In this document: one piece after another, positions 24,072 to 35,563 of the stretch
Position numbering within the stretch: position 1 is the stretch's first letter
Layout of the letters: every line of letters begins with the position of its first letter
NCBI GenBank assembly: GCA_963920765.1
Contig: OY987242.1
Span: 29,908,002 to 29,972,001, forward strand
Direction: 5' to 3'
Origin: Ulota crispa
Taxonomy: Eukaryota; Streptophyta; Bryopsida; Orthotrichales; Orthotrichaceae
Length of the DNA: 64,000 nt
Notes under the pieces: model-generated
Told to the model about the DNA's origin: nothing
Database searches by the model: none
What the model saw: the letters and a program-made list of their open reading frames with translations, nothing else
Translations under genes and position numbers: made by a program

Positions 24072-24176
24072 ATGGCTAACACAAATGAGCAAGATGACCC
24101 CGAGGGTGCAGATTTTGGCTCACCATATTCAAGTAGGATGGTAATCAAATTTTGCTATTTGACTTATACAATATGA
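24072..24176 (+). pseudogene. Truncated kinase copy (first ~22 codons only)
   Basis: Reads MANTNEQDDPEGADFGSPYS, matching the first residues of the kinase at 35564 (MADTNAQDEPEAADSGSPYS). The homology ends at about 24137, after which the frame runs 13 codons into unrelated sequence and stops. The kinase domain is absent. The upstream flank is duplicated too, so the breakpoint is a deletion or duplication edge and not a processed copy. Confidence 0.85.
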
Positions 24177-24729
24177 TTTGGTTTGAACTTTTGAGCATAA
24201 TGACATGGTTATTTTGTCAAAAGCTAGTTAAAAAAAATATAGATACTTCTTTTACAAGATTTGATCAAGATCACTCCAACATTATAATCTACATAGAAAG
24301 AATTTTGAAACTTTTTCAAGATGCTTGTTAGAAAGAAAGATGTGCATATGGATGTTTCTTACACATACATGCAATTAAATGTCAAAAAATTCATCACCAA
24401 TTTCTTTTAATAATTATCATCTAAAACCAATAATATTATGTAATACAATTCACCAAAAATAAGGATTTGGTTTTTGTAAAATTCAAAATTTGGTATGCTT
24501 TATTGGGATTGAGTAAGAATTGAAGACTAGTGATATGAGATATTAAAATGCTAATTTTGTTCTATAAAATGCCAAGGTTTTGAAAGATAAAACATGGTGA
24601 ATGAAAAAAGTTTGTAGGTTGGGGTACATTAAAATTCATAAAAACTTGATAAATGATAGCTTTAAATCTATTTTGTAATTTTTGAATAAGAGCTTTTTTC
24701 AAAGTTCCATAAGAAGAAGGCTCTTTTAA

Positions 24730-25676
24730 CCCCTAAAGGCTTTTGACTATGTTTTCACCATAAGTGCTCCAAACTGCCGCTTTGAGTATAAGTACTAAGT
24801 TTTAGAAAAAAATTATTTTTGGATAAATCTAATTATAAGATCTTGTAGTACACTAGTATTCAAAAACGTGGAAAATTTTCAGAAATTTCTACCATGTAGG
24901 TTGTTATTATAATTGAGTGAATTGACAAAAAGCCATTGATTTTTTGTCCTTGCAAAAATCTAGGGAGCTGCACTTCACAAGGTCATATTTGTATGAAAAA
25001 AGTTCCAAAATGGTTGTAATTCTTTGGATTCATTCTTCAAGGCAAGTTAGGTACACACTTGAGAACTTTCAGGTCATTTGTAATTGTACAATACATAGGA
25101 AACAAAAATAGTAAGTTTGTAAAAAGAAGTAGAGAATGATTCAAAACACTAAATTGTTAAGAATTTAATTATGAAATTTTAAAATGCCAATCTCAATGGT
25201 TCTAATGTTGTAATAAAAAATTTGCATCCTTTGGCTTTTTTTTCCTTCCAAAATATTAAAAATTGAGTAAATAGGATTTATAACTTTATTTTAGAGTAGG
25301 GAATCCATAACTGCCCGCAAACAAAATCTCCTAGTAACTTTCATCTCATTGATCAAAATTGAATAATTCAAAGCTCCTCAAGTAGATATAAATCTAAAGA
25401 ACCAATTTCAATTTTAAAAATTTTTAGATGTAATTTTTGAAAAAAAACTTTGAGCTGCCTAAGCTACTGGCTACCCAACAAACAAAGAAAACAACATATC
25501 ATGCAATAACTTTTGAACCATGTACTCAAAAGTTATGAAATATTTTGAAACTTAAAGCTAATCCTCGGAAAATCATGTGTGAAAACTTCAAAGAAAAGAA
25601 AAGAAAAATCCATTTATAGTGGGCTACCCAAAATTGCTATGTTGCCAAAAAAATATATTGTTTAAGCCTTTAGGAG
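24730..25676. mobile_element. TTAA-flanked TIR element, 947 bp
   Basis: The left end is CCCCTAAAGGCTTTTGAC after TTAA (24726-24729). The complement of the right end is CTCCTAAAGGCTTAAAC, before TTAA (25677-25680). Non-coding. Its right ~230 bp is shared with 5862-6088. Confidence 0.7.
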
Positions 25677-25680
25677 TTAA

Positions 25681-27554
25681 TCATAAGGTTTTCTTTTTTA
25701 ATTTTTTCTCTCTAAGCTTTTATAGCCATGCATGTCATGTGTGATCTTGCAAAGGAAGTAACTTGTTTGATATTAGTTTGACAGGTTAATTCCTTGAAAA
25801 CATTGTTGTGTTGATTTTTTCTATACTCTAAAGGGGGCCCAAATATTCAAATTTATTTGACAAGATGTCTCACTTGAACTTAATGATATATTTAAGAAAA
25901 GACTTTTGAAACTATGACCAAGCAACTTTGAACAATTTCATAATTATGTTACAAATCGAAAAGGTAAATAATTCTAAAATTGGCATTTTAAGAAAGCACA
26001 AAAGGAATTACATATTAAATCAGACTAATTAATTCTAGTATTTGATGCAAGGGAAGAGTTTGACCTTTACTAGTAGATAAAAACTTTGTTCTTAAAGCTT
26101 GTTGAATTTACTATGATAATTATCAAGAAGTATCCATCTAACTTTCTCTTTCTAGCACATATATATGTGCGAGTATGTATCCGTTAAAGTCAACACTATG
26201 AATGAGACAGATTCACATGCATTGATACAAAGAGTGCACAAGGTGTTGCTTTGACAAGGTTAAAACCACCAAAGATTGCATGCAAGGTCACAAGTAGTGC
26301 AAATGGGGATCTTTTCAAAGCACCAACTTGAGACATTTAAATGTAGAAACCAAAAATTCTAATACCTACAAAGACCTAGGATTCCAAAAGTCCATTTGAA
26401 AGAACACTTATCTGTAGAAATTATTGCCAAAATGATGAAAATATGAAATGTTGTGGCCATGGCTAGGGCACTTGAGCAAGACGGGGAGCAAGACCAATTT
26501 TGATATGACAATTCTTTAGTGCGCATGACCCAAACCCAAAATCCATACTGATCCTAGTGTGAGTATTAAAATTAGACATTAGTCACAAACTTTTGTTGCA
26601 TGAATGTTGCTAGTTTAACAAAAGCAACATTAAAGTGGAAGTCTTGGTAGAAGTTTGGGGCTTTGGGTCTCCCCACGAGGAGTGCACTTCTTTATTTTTT
26701 TATTGTACTTGTACAATCAAATGAAGGGTTATTATAATTGCCTTGGTCCTAAATTTTTGACATGGCTTTATAAAAAGTAAGCATCATTGAAATGGGTGTG
26801 GGCTCTTTATAAATAATGAAGGGCAGGGCATAACAATGAGAATTTTTTAAAAATTAGTTGTACAATAGCCTTGCCAATGTTCAAAAAACAAAATGTACAC
26901 TTTCATTGGATGTATTTTAATTATTTAATGGTTAGCTAAAGTACCCCATGATTTGAGTATGACAAAGTATTCCCTGTTTGATCCATGTCCAAGTATCCAA
27001 TGTCAGTTATTTTCATCTAAACTCATTTCTCCATGCTAGTGCAATACCAAAAAAATTGGTAGGTTTTTTGATTTGGTTTGACATATGCTAGGATAAAGGG
27101 GTTTGTGGTTAAAGTGGAATGGGTTTCACTACTTTTTCCTTCATCCTATATTGAATTTACATATTTGCTTTTAGGTATACTATATGCTTTTCCATGCTTT
27201 TTGTTTTCTCTCAAGGCCTTGTTTGAAGTATTATGTGATTGGGTAAAATTTATGTTTTGAAATGTGTGGTCTTTAATTATATGAGTGTAATTTCCTTCAT
27301 GTCATTGTCTATTTATAATGAACATAGGGTATACAAAAAAATCACAAGAACTTAATTCAAATGAAACCTAGGGTACATGAAATTGTCAAAATTTTGAAAT
27401 TTAGGTAAATATACCCCTATGAAAATCAATTTTTTTTACCTACATAACCCCCATCTTATAGGGGCTTGAACGCACGCTATCCATGGAAAACATGTATAGT
27501 GCACACCCCGTGGGTCTCCTGCTTCACGTGCTAGCACATTCAAACGTATGAAAC
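25681..27554. other. AT-rich intergenic DNA
   Basis: No gene or repeat end recognised. The preceding 24178-24725 is likewise featureless. Confidence 0.4.
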
Positions 27555-28384
27555 TGCAACAATAGTCAATTTGTACTTTAGGAGCATAAATCACAACGTT
27601 ATACAAATTGTGGCTCACCACATTCAACTAGGATTCTAGAATAATACAATGACAACAACATCTAAGAATGTCAGGCAACATCCTTACTACTCAATAATGC
27701 ATTTTCCAAATAGCATGGATTTGAGTATAGAAAAACAACGTTATAAACGAGCCTGGTTTGTACCTCGTTAATCAAATCTATAACGTCTGTCATGGAAAGA
27801 ATCTAAAGAGCATGCTACGTTTGGGGACTTAGTCCAATTAATACCTCAACGCCCATGGGGCTGAAATTTGGCCTCTATTTCAATGGAATTGGAGATACCT
27901 TGGGCATTGAGGGGTTAAGATAATCGCCTTTGGAACGATCACGTTATGCACATAGTCATTTTTGAATGCGTATTCAATCATTGCTCAAAGTGTCAAACCT
28001 ACACGTATTGCAAAAGCACTGTCAATAATCAAACAATCATGCCAAAAGAATTTTCTCCTTTGGCAGTCATGTATGATCCACTAAGTCAAATTTTACTAAA
28101 AATGATCTATTCATAATCCATAAACAGTAGTCTAGAAATTGCATTGATTTGCAAAACATTAGAAGATCCTTGGAGAATATTGGCAAATTTGTCCAGAATA
28201 GAAGACACGCAAAGTTTTGGAAAAAATGTATGCAAAATACTGAAAAATTAGAAGTAATTGAACGTGTCATCCAAGAAATACGCCCAATTCCCGCTTGTCA
28301 AAGCCAAAAGCAAAAGTTCTCATAGATCAATCCACTACTCATGTGGCCCAACCACTGTTGCTCCGATTTAACTTGCAAACGGGT

Positions 28385-29412
28385 TCAACCTTCACAAAGT
28401 CTCATGAGACAATTTCCTGTCTTTGGTTCGCTTCCAGTAACTTCTACTGGGTTGTATGACGTATTCTCTTCCCGACTGCAACTGGGGCACCCTGTTTCAC
28501 GTTCCTTCCATTCTGCCACACACCAGCTGTGAAATCGGCACCCACATGCTAAACGGTCCTTCTTATCTGAAAAAGACATATAACGCAAACACATGTCGCA
28601 TTCTATTAAAGTTCGACTCAGCTTTGCTGAGATGATGAGGACCTCCCAGTCGACCATATTGCCTGGTGCAACGACATGCAAACCTTTGTCACTGACTACC
28701 CACTCACCACATGTGTGGCTGCAGAAAACCATCCAAACAAGGACATTCAAATGATTCGTGTGACGCGACGCAACAAGTTTGTTTGCTTACTAGCTTCACG
28801 AAATCGCTCATACTCGTCGTCATCTGCAAGCTGCCACTCGCTAGTGATATCCGCTTCAGATCCTTTCCTACGTCCTGTGTACATCCATTGGCAACCTACA
28901 AACTCACAAGTGGTGGCCTCCACGTTGCAACGACACCTTGGGCAAGGAGCTTTGTCTGTCGTGATGTTGAAGGAAATTCCTGTTGTGATGTCGATGAAAT
29001 ATCTGAAACGAATTGGGGAGATGACCCTCCTGCCAAATGCTTCACACGACATGCTTGTGCACTTCCCTTCAATACTTATACCTTGGTCAACCTCACTCCA
29101 CTCTTCTCCGGTTCCGTATTGTAAGGGTATCCTCTGCAGAGCATCCTTGTTTTCCAGGTCCACGAAACAACTCGGCGGCACGATACCGTAAAATATTTTA
29201 GGAAAAAGCTGAACAGTACAACCATCTCGCAAACTGTATGCAGAAAGCCGGCAGTTAAGTCTCAGTTCCGTCCCAGCATAGCTGATTTCTTTATCTGGAA
29301 CTTCCACACCAATCTCAGCTTGGATCTTTGCCTACAGATCCACAAGACGATCCGAGGCCCCCAAATAGACTGTGAAGTTCTTCCCGTTAACGTCGTCTAC
29401 GAAGATTTCCAT
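28385..29412 (-). pseudogene. UBL-RING protein gene, copy 3 (nearly intact, one stop)
   Basis: Two exons, 29412 to 28791 and 28662 to 28385, joined in phase 1 by a GT-AG intron of 128 bp, would encode 299 residues. Residues 1-70 are ubiquitin-like (MEIFVDDVNGKNF, AKIQAEIG, LSAYSLRDGCTVQLF). Residues 117-180 form a Cys-rich module (C118-x4-C123, C157-x2-C160, C169-x4-C174, then WMYTGRRK). Residues 229-269 are a RING with ligands C229, C232, C247, C249, H252, C255, C266, C269. The fourth ligand is Cys where most RINGs have His. Codon 27 is TAG (29332-29334), where copy 2 has AAG. This is either a real pseudogenising change or a sequence error. Inferred role: E3 ubiquitin ligase with its own ubiquitin-like domain. 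Only this copy lies beside an intact kinase. Confidence 0.8.
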
Positions 29413-29419
29413 AGCGGAT

Positions 29420-30860
29420 GACGGTATATTAAAGGCTTGGAACCGGCCAAACTAGAGCGACCTCTTCGTGTGAGTAAGAATTACCAAGCGTGTCCTCGTC
29501 CCCCCCAATATGCTTACAAATAGCTCGATTCTGCAACATACACAGGTCTTGTGAGATATTCCCTAGTGGATACCACACCGTCCAAAAAAGCACACAATTA
29601 TTCAGCAATCTTAAGTAAGTTGCCATTTGAAGCTCTCAACATACAAGCTCGGTCTCAACAATGAACCCGCAGAGACTCCTCTGACCATGGATACAGCATC
29701 CGCGACACATCTGGCCAAGTACCCTTGCGGTCGTAAAGATGCTCGAATGCCCTTGTGGAATGAAATATCCAAGTACGTCTCTTAAACGAGGTAAGACCCC
29801 TCTTCTCGGGAATGTCGGTACGCGGATCGATCAGACAACAGCGTTTGGGCAAAATCTCATTATTTCGACGTTGGCATTTAGACCGAACAGTAATGCTCTC
29901 ACCGACTTCTACCTCGGAAAATGCGCCAAACGTGCCACCTGAATGAAATCCGCAAGTCACACATAGATGTTGACGATGTACACGGTCTGTAGATCGAGAA
30001 CCTCTTTGCCTCTGCAACGCACGGGAGGGCGCAACAGGAGCAAAAATAAGTAATAAGTTATATTAATCTTTTATTATGCGCGTACAAGCTTGCGAGATGC
30101 TGATCGCGATCAGCGTTCCTCTACACGACATCTGCCTAATGGCAAGAAACCTGTCAAAGTCGGTAAGAATTCGAGTTTGACCGAATCTATAGAACGACAC
30201 AGAACGGGGAGGTGGGAACAGAGATGTATGACACGCCAAAATAAGAGAGTACAATCAACTAGGCAACCATAGCGGCAACGAGAGAGCCACTCAGCCACTC
30301 CAGTCATTACTCTGCTATTCGGTCCAGCAAAGGAGGAATTCGATGTATGGTCGACGTCTCTACCCAACCACACCCCTTACCTACAGTCCTTCGCCCTAAC
30401 GTGACGATGAGCGAGCACGTTCACGACCGTGCCAAGCCTCGCTTGATGCACCGCGGCACTGCACCTCACAAATTGTCCCCAAAACCCAAAACACTACGGT
30501 AGAAATGACATTCGCGGAGAGGAAGTTGTGGAACCTCTGCCTCCGCTGCTACGGAAACACGAGGGGATGTACGTGTGTGTTCCCCGACTCTGCATCCTTC
30601 GTAGAGAGGCACGACAACCTTCACAGAAATTATGAGCACATGATGGATCAGAAAACTGGGCGTGAAGGAGTACTACAAATCAACCGCAATAACCGCAATA
30701 CTTGTGAGCATCCACTTGAAATCTCTGCATCAAAATTCTGCCTTTGACGTAAGCTTACCCAGGGTTGCCGACTTGTTCCGTGAAAAAATCAATGAAAACA
30801 CGTGCCCAGTCCGAGAAGGCCGGGATGGACTGACCCCTCGATGCCCCCCACCTGGATGCA
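29420..30860 (-). other. Conserved block upstream of UBL-RING copy 3
   Basis: A minus-strand open frame at 29655-30017 ends with RTWIFHSTRAFEHLYDRKGT, the best-preserved version of this segment. A plus-strand frame at 30505-30747 overlaps the half-RING-like region. Conservation among the three copies does not clearly favour one strand. Possibly 5' exons of the RING gene. Confidence 0.4.
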
Positions 30861-31835
30861 TGGGGTCGGGGGCTTGGTCTACTCCTGTACGAGTTTGTGG
30901 GGGCCATGGTGAAAAACCTCTGATTCTTTACATATCAGAAAATGATAAACTTTAGAAACTCACCATCGGGAATTTGAGTTTGAAAATTTTCAATTCAAAT
31001 TCGGATTTTGACACCTTGGTTTGAATTAGAACCAATTAGAGGAATTAAATTGACCAACTCCATAATAGGGGCAGACCGTTATTTATTCCCTACTTAAAGA
31101 ACGCGGAGCTCATCTACCCTGACCTCACACGCACGCACACATGTGCAGTGCTCGAAGACATTTGCCATGCAACACAAAAGTCCTTCTGGAGACTGTTTCA
31201 CTTCCCTACTTTGTTGGCAATGCCCGACTAAGGGCGTCCTTCCATGCTTAATCGGTGGGGGTGGGGGGCCTGAAATCTTGGACTAGCTGGGGTGGTTTTC
31301 CCCAACTCGAGGCGACCGAATTGTTTTTTCCTACTTCCATGCAAAGTGGGGGTAGAATTGGGTTAGGAGGTCATGCACTCCCTCTCATCCACTCATGGGC
31401 AGCCTTAATTTTTTTTTATTGGTCTAGTAACAGACACCTAACTTTGCAAGCACGCAAGAAAAATTCGGAAAAACATGGATAGAACCAACTACTTGTACAT
31501 GGTTCATCCATAAAAATATACTCATTTTAGTAGATTTCATCCAAATTTTGGTGAACATTGTGTTTGGTGAGAGAGGGACTTGGCAATTTCATCCACCTTT
31601 TCACATGATTTTTATAGTGTAACAATAGCTAGTTCAAATTTGAGATAAGATTTAGACAAAAATTTGCGAGGAATTAAAAGGTTGCTAATGGGCCTCTAGA
31701 AATCCATGTTTGTAAAGTGTAGCATGTTTTTTTCTCACATAATCCCTCTCAAATTTATGAAGTTTATAAAATTCATGAAATTTTAATATTTTCCAAAAAC
31801 ATTGTTTCAAAATTTTAGTCATGTAGTAGTTATTA

Positions 31836-32145
31836 GGGAATTTTCTTGGATACCTCTAAAGTTTGCCATATTTTCATAGATACCCATGCTTTTACAAAAC
31901 TTTCACAAATATCCTTGGACCAAAATTTTCAAACGTTTGTTTTGTTGTGCATGTTGCTTCCTTCTCCCTTTGTGAGCACATTACTTCTTTTTTGTTATGC
32001 ATGCCCACAAAGGAAGAAGGAATGTGGCATGCACAACAAAACAAACACCTGAAAATTTTGGTCCAAGGATATTTGTGATTTTTTTTTAAAGCAAGGGTTT
32101 CTATGAAAATATGACAAAGTTCAAGGGTATCCATGAAATTTTTCA
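31836..32145. mobile_element. TIR MITE, GGATACC family (uninterrupted copy)
   Basis: The left end GGGAATTTTCTTGGATACC mirrors GGTATCCATGAAATTTTTC at the right. It has a long internal palindrome around GGCATGCACAACAAAACAAA. Relative of 10099-10576. Nested inside the 2.68-kb transposon. Confidence 0.75.
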
Positions 32146-32154
32146 TAGTTATAT

Positions 32155-32274
32155 CACTACAAGGAAACCATGGTTGAATCTACAAAAAGTTGGCAAAAAT
32201 TGTGACCTAATCTGTAGATTAGGTCACAATTTTTGTCAACTTTTTGTAAATTTGACCATGGTTTCCTTGTAGTA
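32155..32274. mobile_element. CACTA-ended foldback element, 120 bp
   Basis: Almost perfect hairpin: arms of about 59 bases with a 2-base loop. It begins CACTACAAGGAAACCATGG and ends with the complement, and the 3-bp repeat TAT flanks it (32152-32154, 32275-32277). CACTA-type by its ends and 3-bp duplication. Confidence 0.8.
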
Positions 32275-33911
32275 TATTAAATATGACTTTTCACACGACC
32301 TAAGATTTGCATTTTTTGATTGACAAATTCAATTGATCATCTTGTGAAAAATACAATTCATGTTGTTTTGAGACTAAGACTAAATTATAGTAAAATTTCT
32401 AAATTAGGAATAATAATGTTATAGTTAATATCTTGAAGGAAAAATGGATTCAAGTATTTAATTTTAATATGATAAAGCATACATAGGAATATTGCATTAA
32501 AAAAAAACACATATGAAAAATGTGACAAATACAGAGTTGAAGTGAAATTGTGTTATAAATGTTATATGTACATTTTATCAAACTACGTCTAAAAATTATG
32601 ATTATTCATAATGTTTTGAGAATATGCTTTGAAATTTATTATTTTAAACTTAATTTATAAGATGAAAACTCCTAAATTTCATTGCACATTTCTGTAATTT
32701 AGACGAAAATAAAAGCACAATACTTTCTAAATAAAAAATAATTATTTGTTAAACAGATCAAATTTTTTTAATAGTACAAGATTTTTTTTGTGGAGATTGT
32801 GGTTCATAATCCTTCATCAAAATTATAAACCTGTAAGTTTATAACATTCATGCATGAACCACGAATGCCAAATCTTGGTAAAAAATAATCTAGTTGATTA
32901 TTAATATATCAATGTGATTTGCATATATGCATATTTTAAACTTCCATCTTTTCAATAATTCAATTGCATATTTGCATAAACAAACACTTTTGAGTTGGTC
33001 AAAAGAACGTGACATGAAATTTGAATTAAAATGATAAGATTGTTGATTTGCTAACGCATCTTGTAATCACTTTTGTAAAGATTTTTAAATACCACAATAT
33101 TATTGTCATACTCATGCAAACAACTTTATCACATTCAAATTTCAACTAATTTTTTTGACATTTTATTTAATTGACTTTCTGTCATTTTAAAAATCTTCCA
33201 TCTCATTGCTTGAAATTACACTCAAAAGGGTAGAATGTAGATCAAGAGATAAAATGCATCATCCCTTTTAAACATCAACCAAAAAAAATTGAATATCCAA
33301 AGGTAAGGACCTAAATTAACACGAGGTATCTTAGGAAAAATTAGTGGATAATAAATTTGGAGGTTTCTTAGATTAAGAATGTTATGAATAAAATTTTCTT
33401 GTAAAAAGTGTAAACCAATTATTTTGTACACTGAATCTCCCACTTTCTAATTTTAAATTTCAATGCAAATACATGTAGCCGTAGGTTTATAAGTATCTTT
33501 TCAAGATTTGTTATGAAAGAATATGTTAAAGTTTATGTATGTAGGTTATGTAGGTTAAAACAAACTCTAAGCAAAGGCAACTTCGATCTAAATAAAAACA
33601 AGGAAAGAAAAAATTATTCAAAATTAAAAGGAAAGACCTTAATTATGGAGGCCTTGTCTACTTGGGTTTACAAATCAAAAATTTTGACTCTACACCACAG
33701 CCTCCAAACTCGACGGGACGGCTCGAAGAGGTTCACCGATGATCGGCTGAAATAGAAGGGAGAAAAATGGACCCCCGAATTGACCGATGGGTGGGTGGAA
33801 AGTTGCCGAACAGACACAGTCTTCAAGCTCCTTCCATGTGCACCGATCGGGAGAATACTTGTCGTGTAGCGCTCCGACCGACTGCCGATCGAGCATGGAA
33901 GGACGCCCTAA

Positions 33912-35563
33912 TTGTCACTTTGCTCACCCACCACGCAGGCGCAACCAAATATCGTCGCAATTGCGATGCTGGTGCTGCGTTCAAACTGAGAGCAAGACCG
34001 CGAACTCCGATGACCCATTCTGCTGGGCCCCCCTGAAATCCAGGCTTGCTGAAGTGGAGACCGATCTTAGCGCTTGCAACGATCTCTGCGAAGATCGTCA
34101 TGCGATCTGCAAGTCATGTTGGTAGGCGACTTTTTTCCGCTAGGTCACATCGATCTGCATTTCTATGTTTCTGTGCTCTCGAATTGCTCTTATTACGCGT
34201 TGTGCTCGCAGTTGGCTATTTATCGGTAAATCTGCCGTTTCTCGAATCTTTTGAACCTTGGTCGCCTCCTCTCATTTGGGGACCGGTTGTTTAGTTTTGC
34301 TGATTTTCCAGTATTTTCTTCGAAGTGCTTGCTCCCATTCGACTTCATCATAATGATTTGGAAGGCGAAGTGACAGATGATTTAGTCTATTTACCGACAG
34401 TTTTATTGAGGCGATGATAAAAGAGCCATCTTTGGGTTTGAGACATGGCCGATTAAGCACCACCAGCCCCATTTCAACCCACAAGCAGCACCTGCTTAAA
34501 CTTAGAGGTACATGTCCGAAAACCTTCGCTTTTGTGGAAGCAACCCTCGTCGTTTCTAGTTCCCTTCTACCGACACGCATTCGGTAGCGCTTTGTGCGAA
34601 TGACACATGGTTGTGTCGTTTAGTAGACATCGTTGTTTTTCAGAAGTTCCATGAATAGCCGGGCAACTTGATTTTCTAGGTTGAGGACTGTACCCCACGG
34701 AAGTAGCAATTAGAATGTGCGGTGGAAATGCTTTATTAACATCAATTATTTGTTCAGGTTATTTCTCAGATTAATGCGAATTGCAAAAGGTGGCCTTGAT
34801 GCAGTGGGGGAAGAGTCCATAGATCCTAGGATTCGTTTCTTCTGATAAGTCTCGTGCAGAGTTCCCATGTATGAATTGCTTGAGCTCTACCTCGGTGTTC
34901 AAGAGACGGAATAAATTCCGTTGCTTCGATCATAGTGAGCGATTTCCTCTATTTGTAAGGCCTTTTTTCTGAACCTTTAGCACCTTTTTTCATTAGTGGA
35001 TTCCAACTTCTTAAACGATGTATTAGTTCAATACCGTAGGAAGTGTATGCATTGTTGAGATTTGAAAAATTAGGGTCGCACTTTCGAGCCTAGACTCCAG
35101 TTAACCTTGAGTATTGCATACACAGTGCATCTTCTAGCAGGATTTTTGACTGTGATTGGATCTGTAACAGTCTCATTCTTACATGGTTCAATGGCACTAG
35201 CATTGAATATGAGTGGGGCTTTTGGAAAGAACCCCTATGCAAATAGGGGCTCATCTTAGCGTTGGAAACGGTGGATTGGTACATTCACTAAGTTCGGACG
35301 GGTATGGCTCTGTTATTTTTCTTACTGTAATGTCGCTCTCAGGACAGTTCAAAGTGACACCAAGTGGTTTCTCGTTGTTGTTGTGATTACTCCCAGAAAC
35401 ATGATCTTATCAACTGACTCTAAGTCTTTAACCACCTTGTTTTCCACGTTTGAGCAGACCTTCACAATACTTGAAGCTGAGAGGCTCTTCATGTGAATCC
35501 AGAGGTTCATAGAAAGGTAATACAACTTTGTACCCAAGGGTTTCCCGGTCTCTCTAGAAGGCC
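33912..35563 (+). other. 5' flank of the intact kinase
   Basis: Conserved with 22403-24071 in copy 2. No long coding frame. Likely promoter plus 5' UTR, perhaps with an intron, but no motif is clear enough to place a start site. Confidence 0.5.

Larger units (their letters stand above)
19250..24137. repeat. Segmental duplication, copy 2
   Basis: Homologous to 28075-31231 and then, without the 2.68-kb transposon, to 33909-35629. It holds a UBL-RING pseudogene on the minus strand and the 5' flank plus first 22 codons of the kinase on the plus strand. The homology stops abruptly at 24137. Confidence 0.85.
31232..33908. mobile_element. 2.68-kb non-autonomous PIF/Harbinger-like transposon
   Basis: Near-perfect inverted ends GGGCGTCCTTCCATGCT, flanked by TAA at 31229-31231 and 33909-33911. 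Copy 2 of the duplication has a single TAA at the homologous point (22400-22402), which proves the insertion and its exact limits. A 3-bp TAA/TTA target fits PIF/Harbinger. No transposase frame is seen, only short frames. It carries two smaller elements inside (31836-32145, 32155-32274). Confidence 0.9.
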
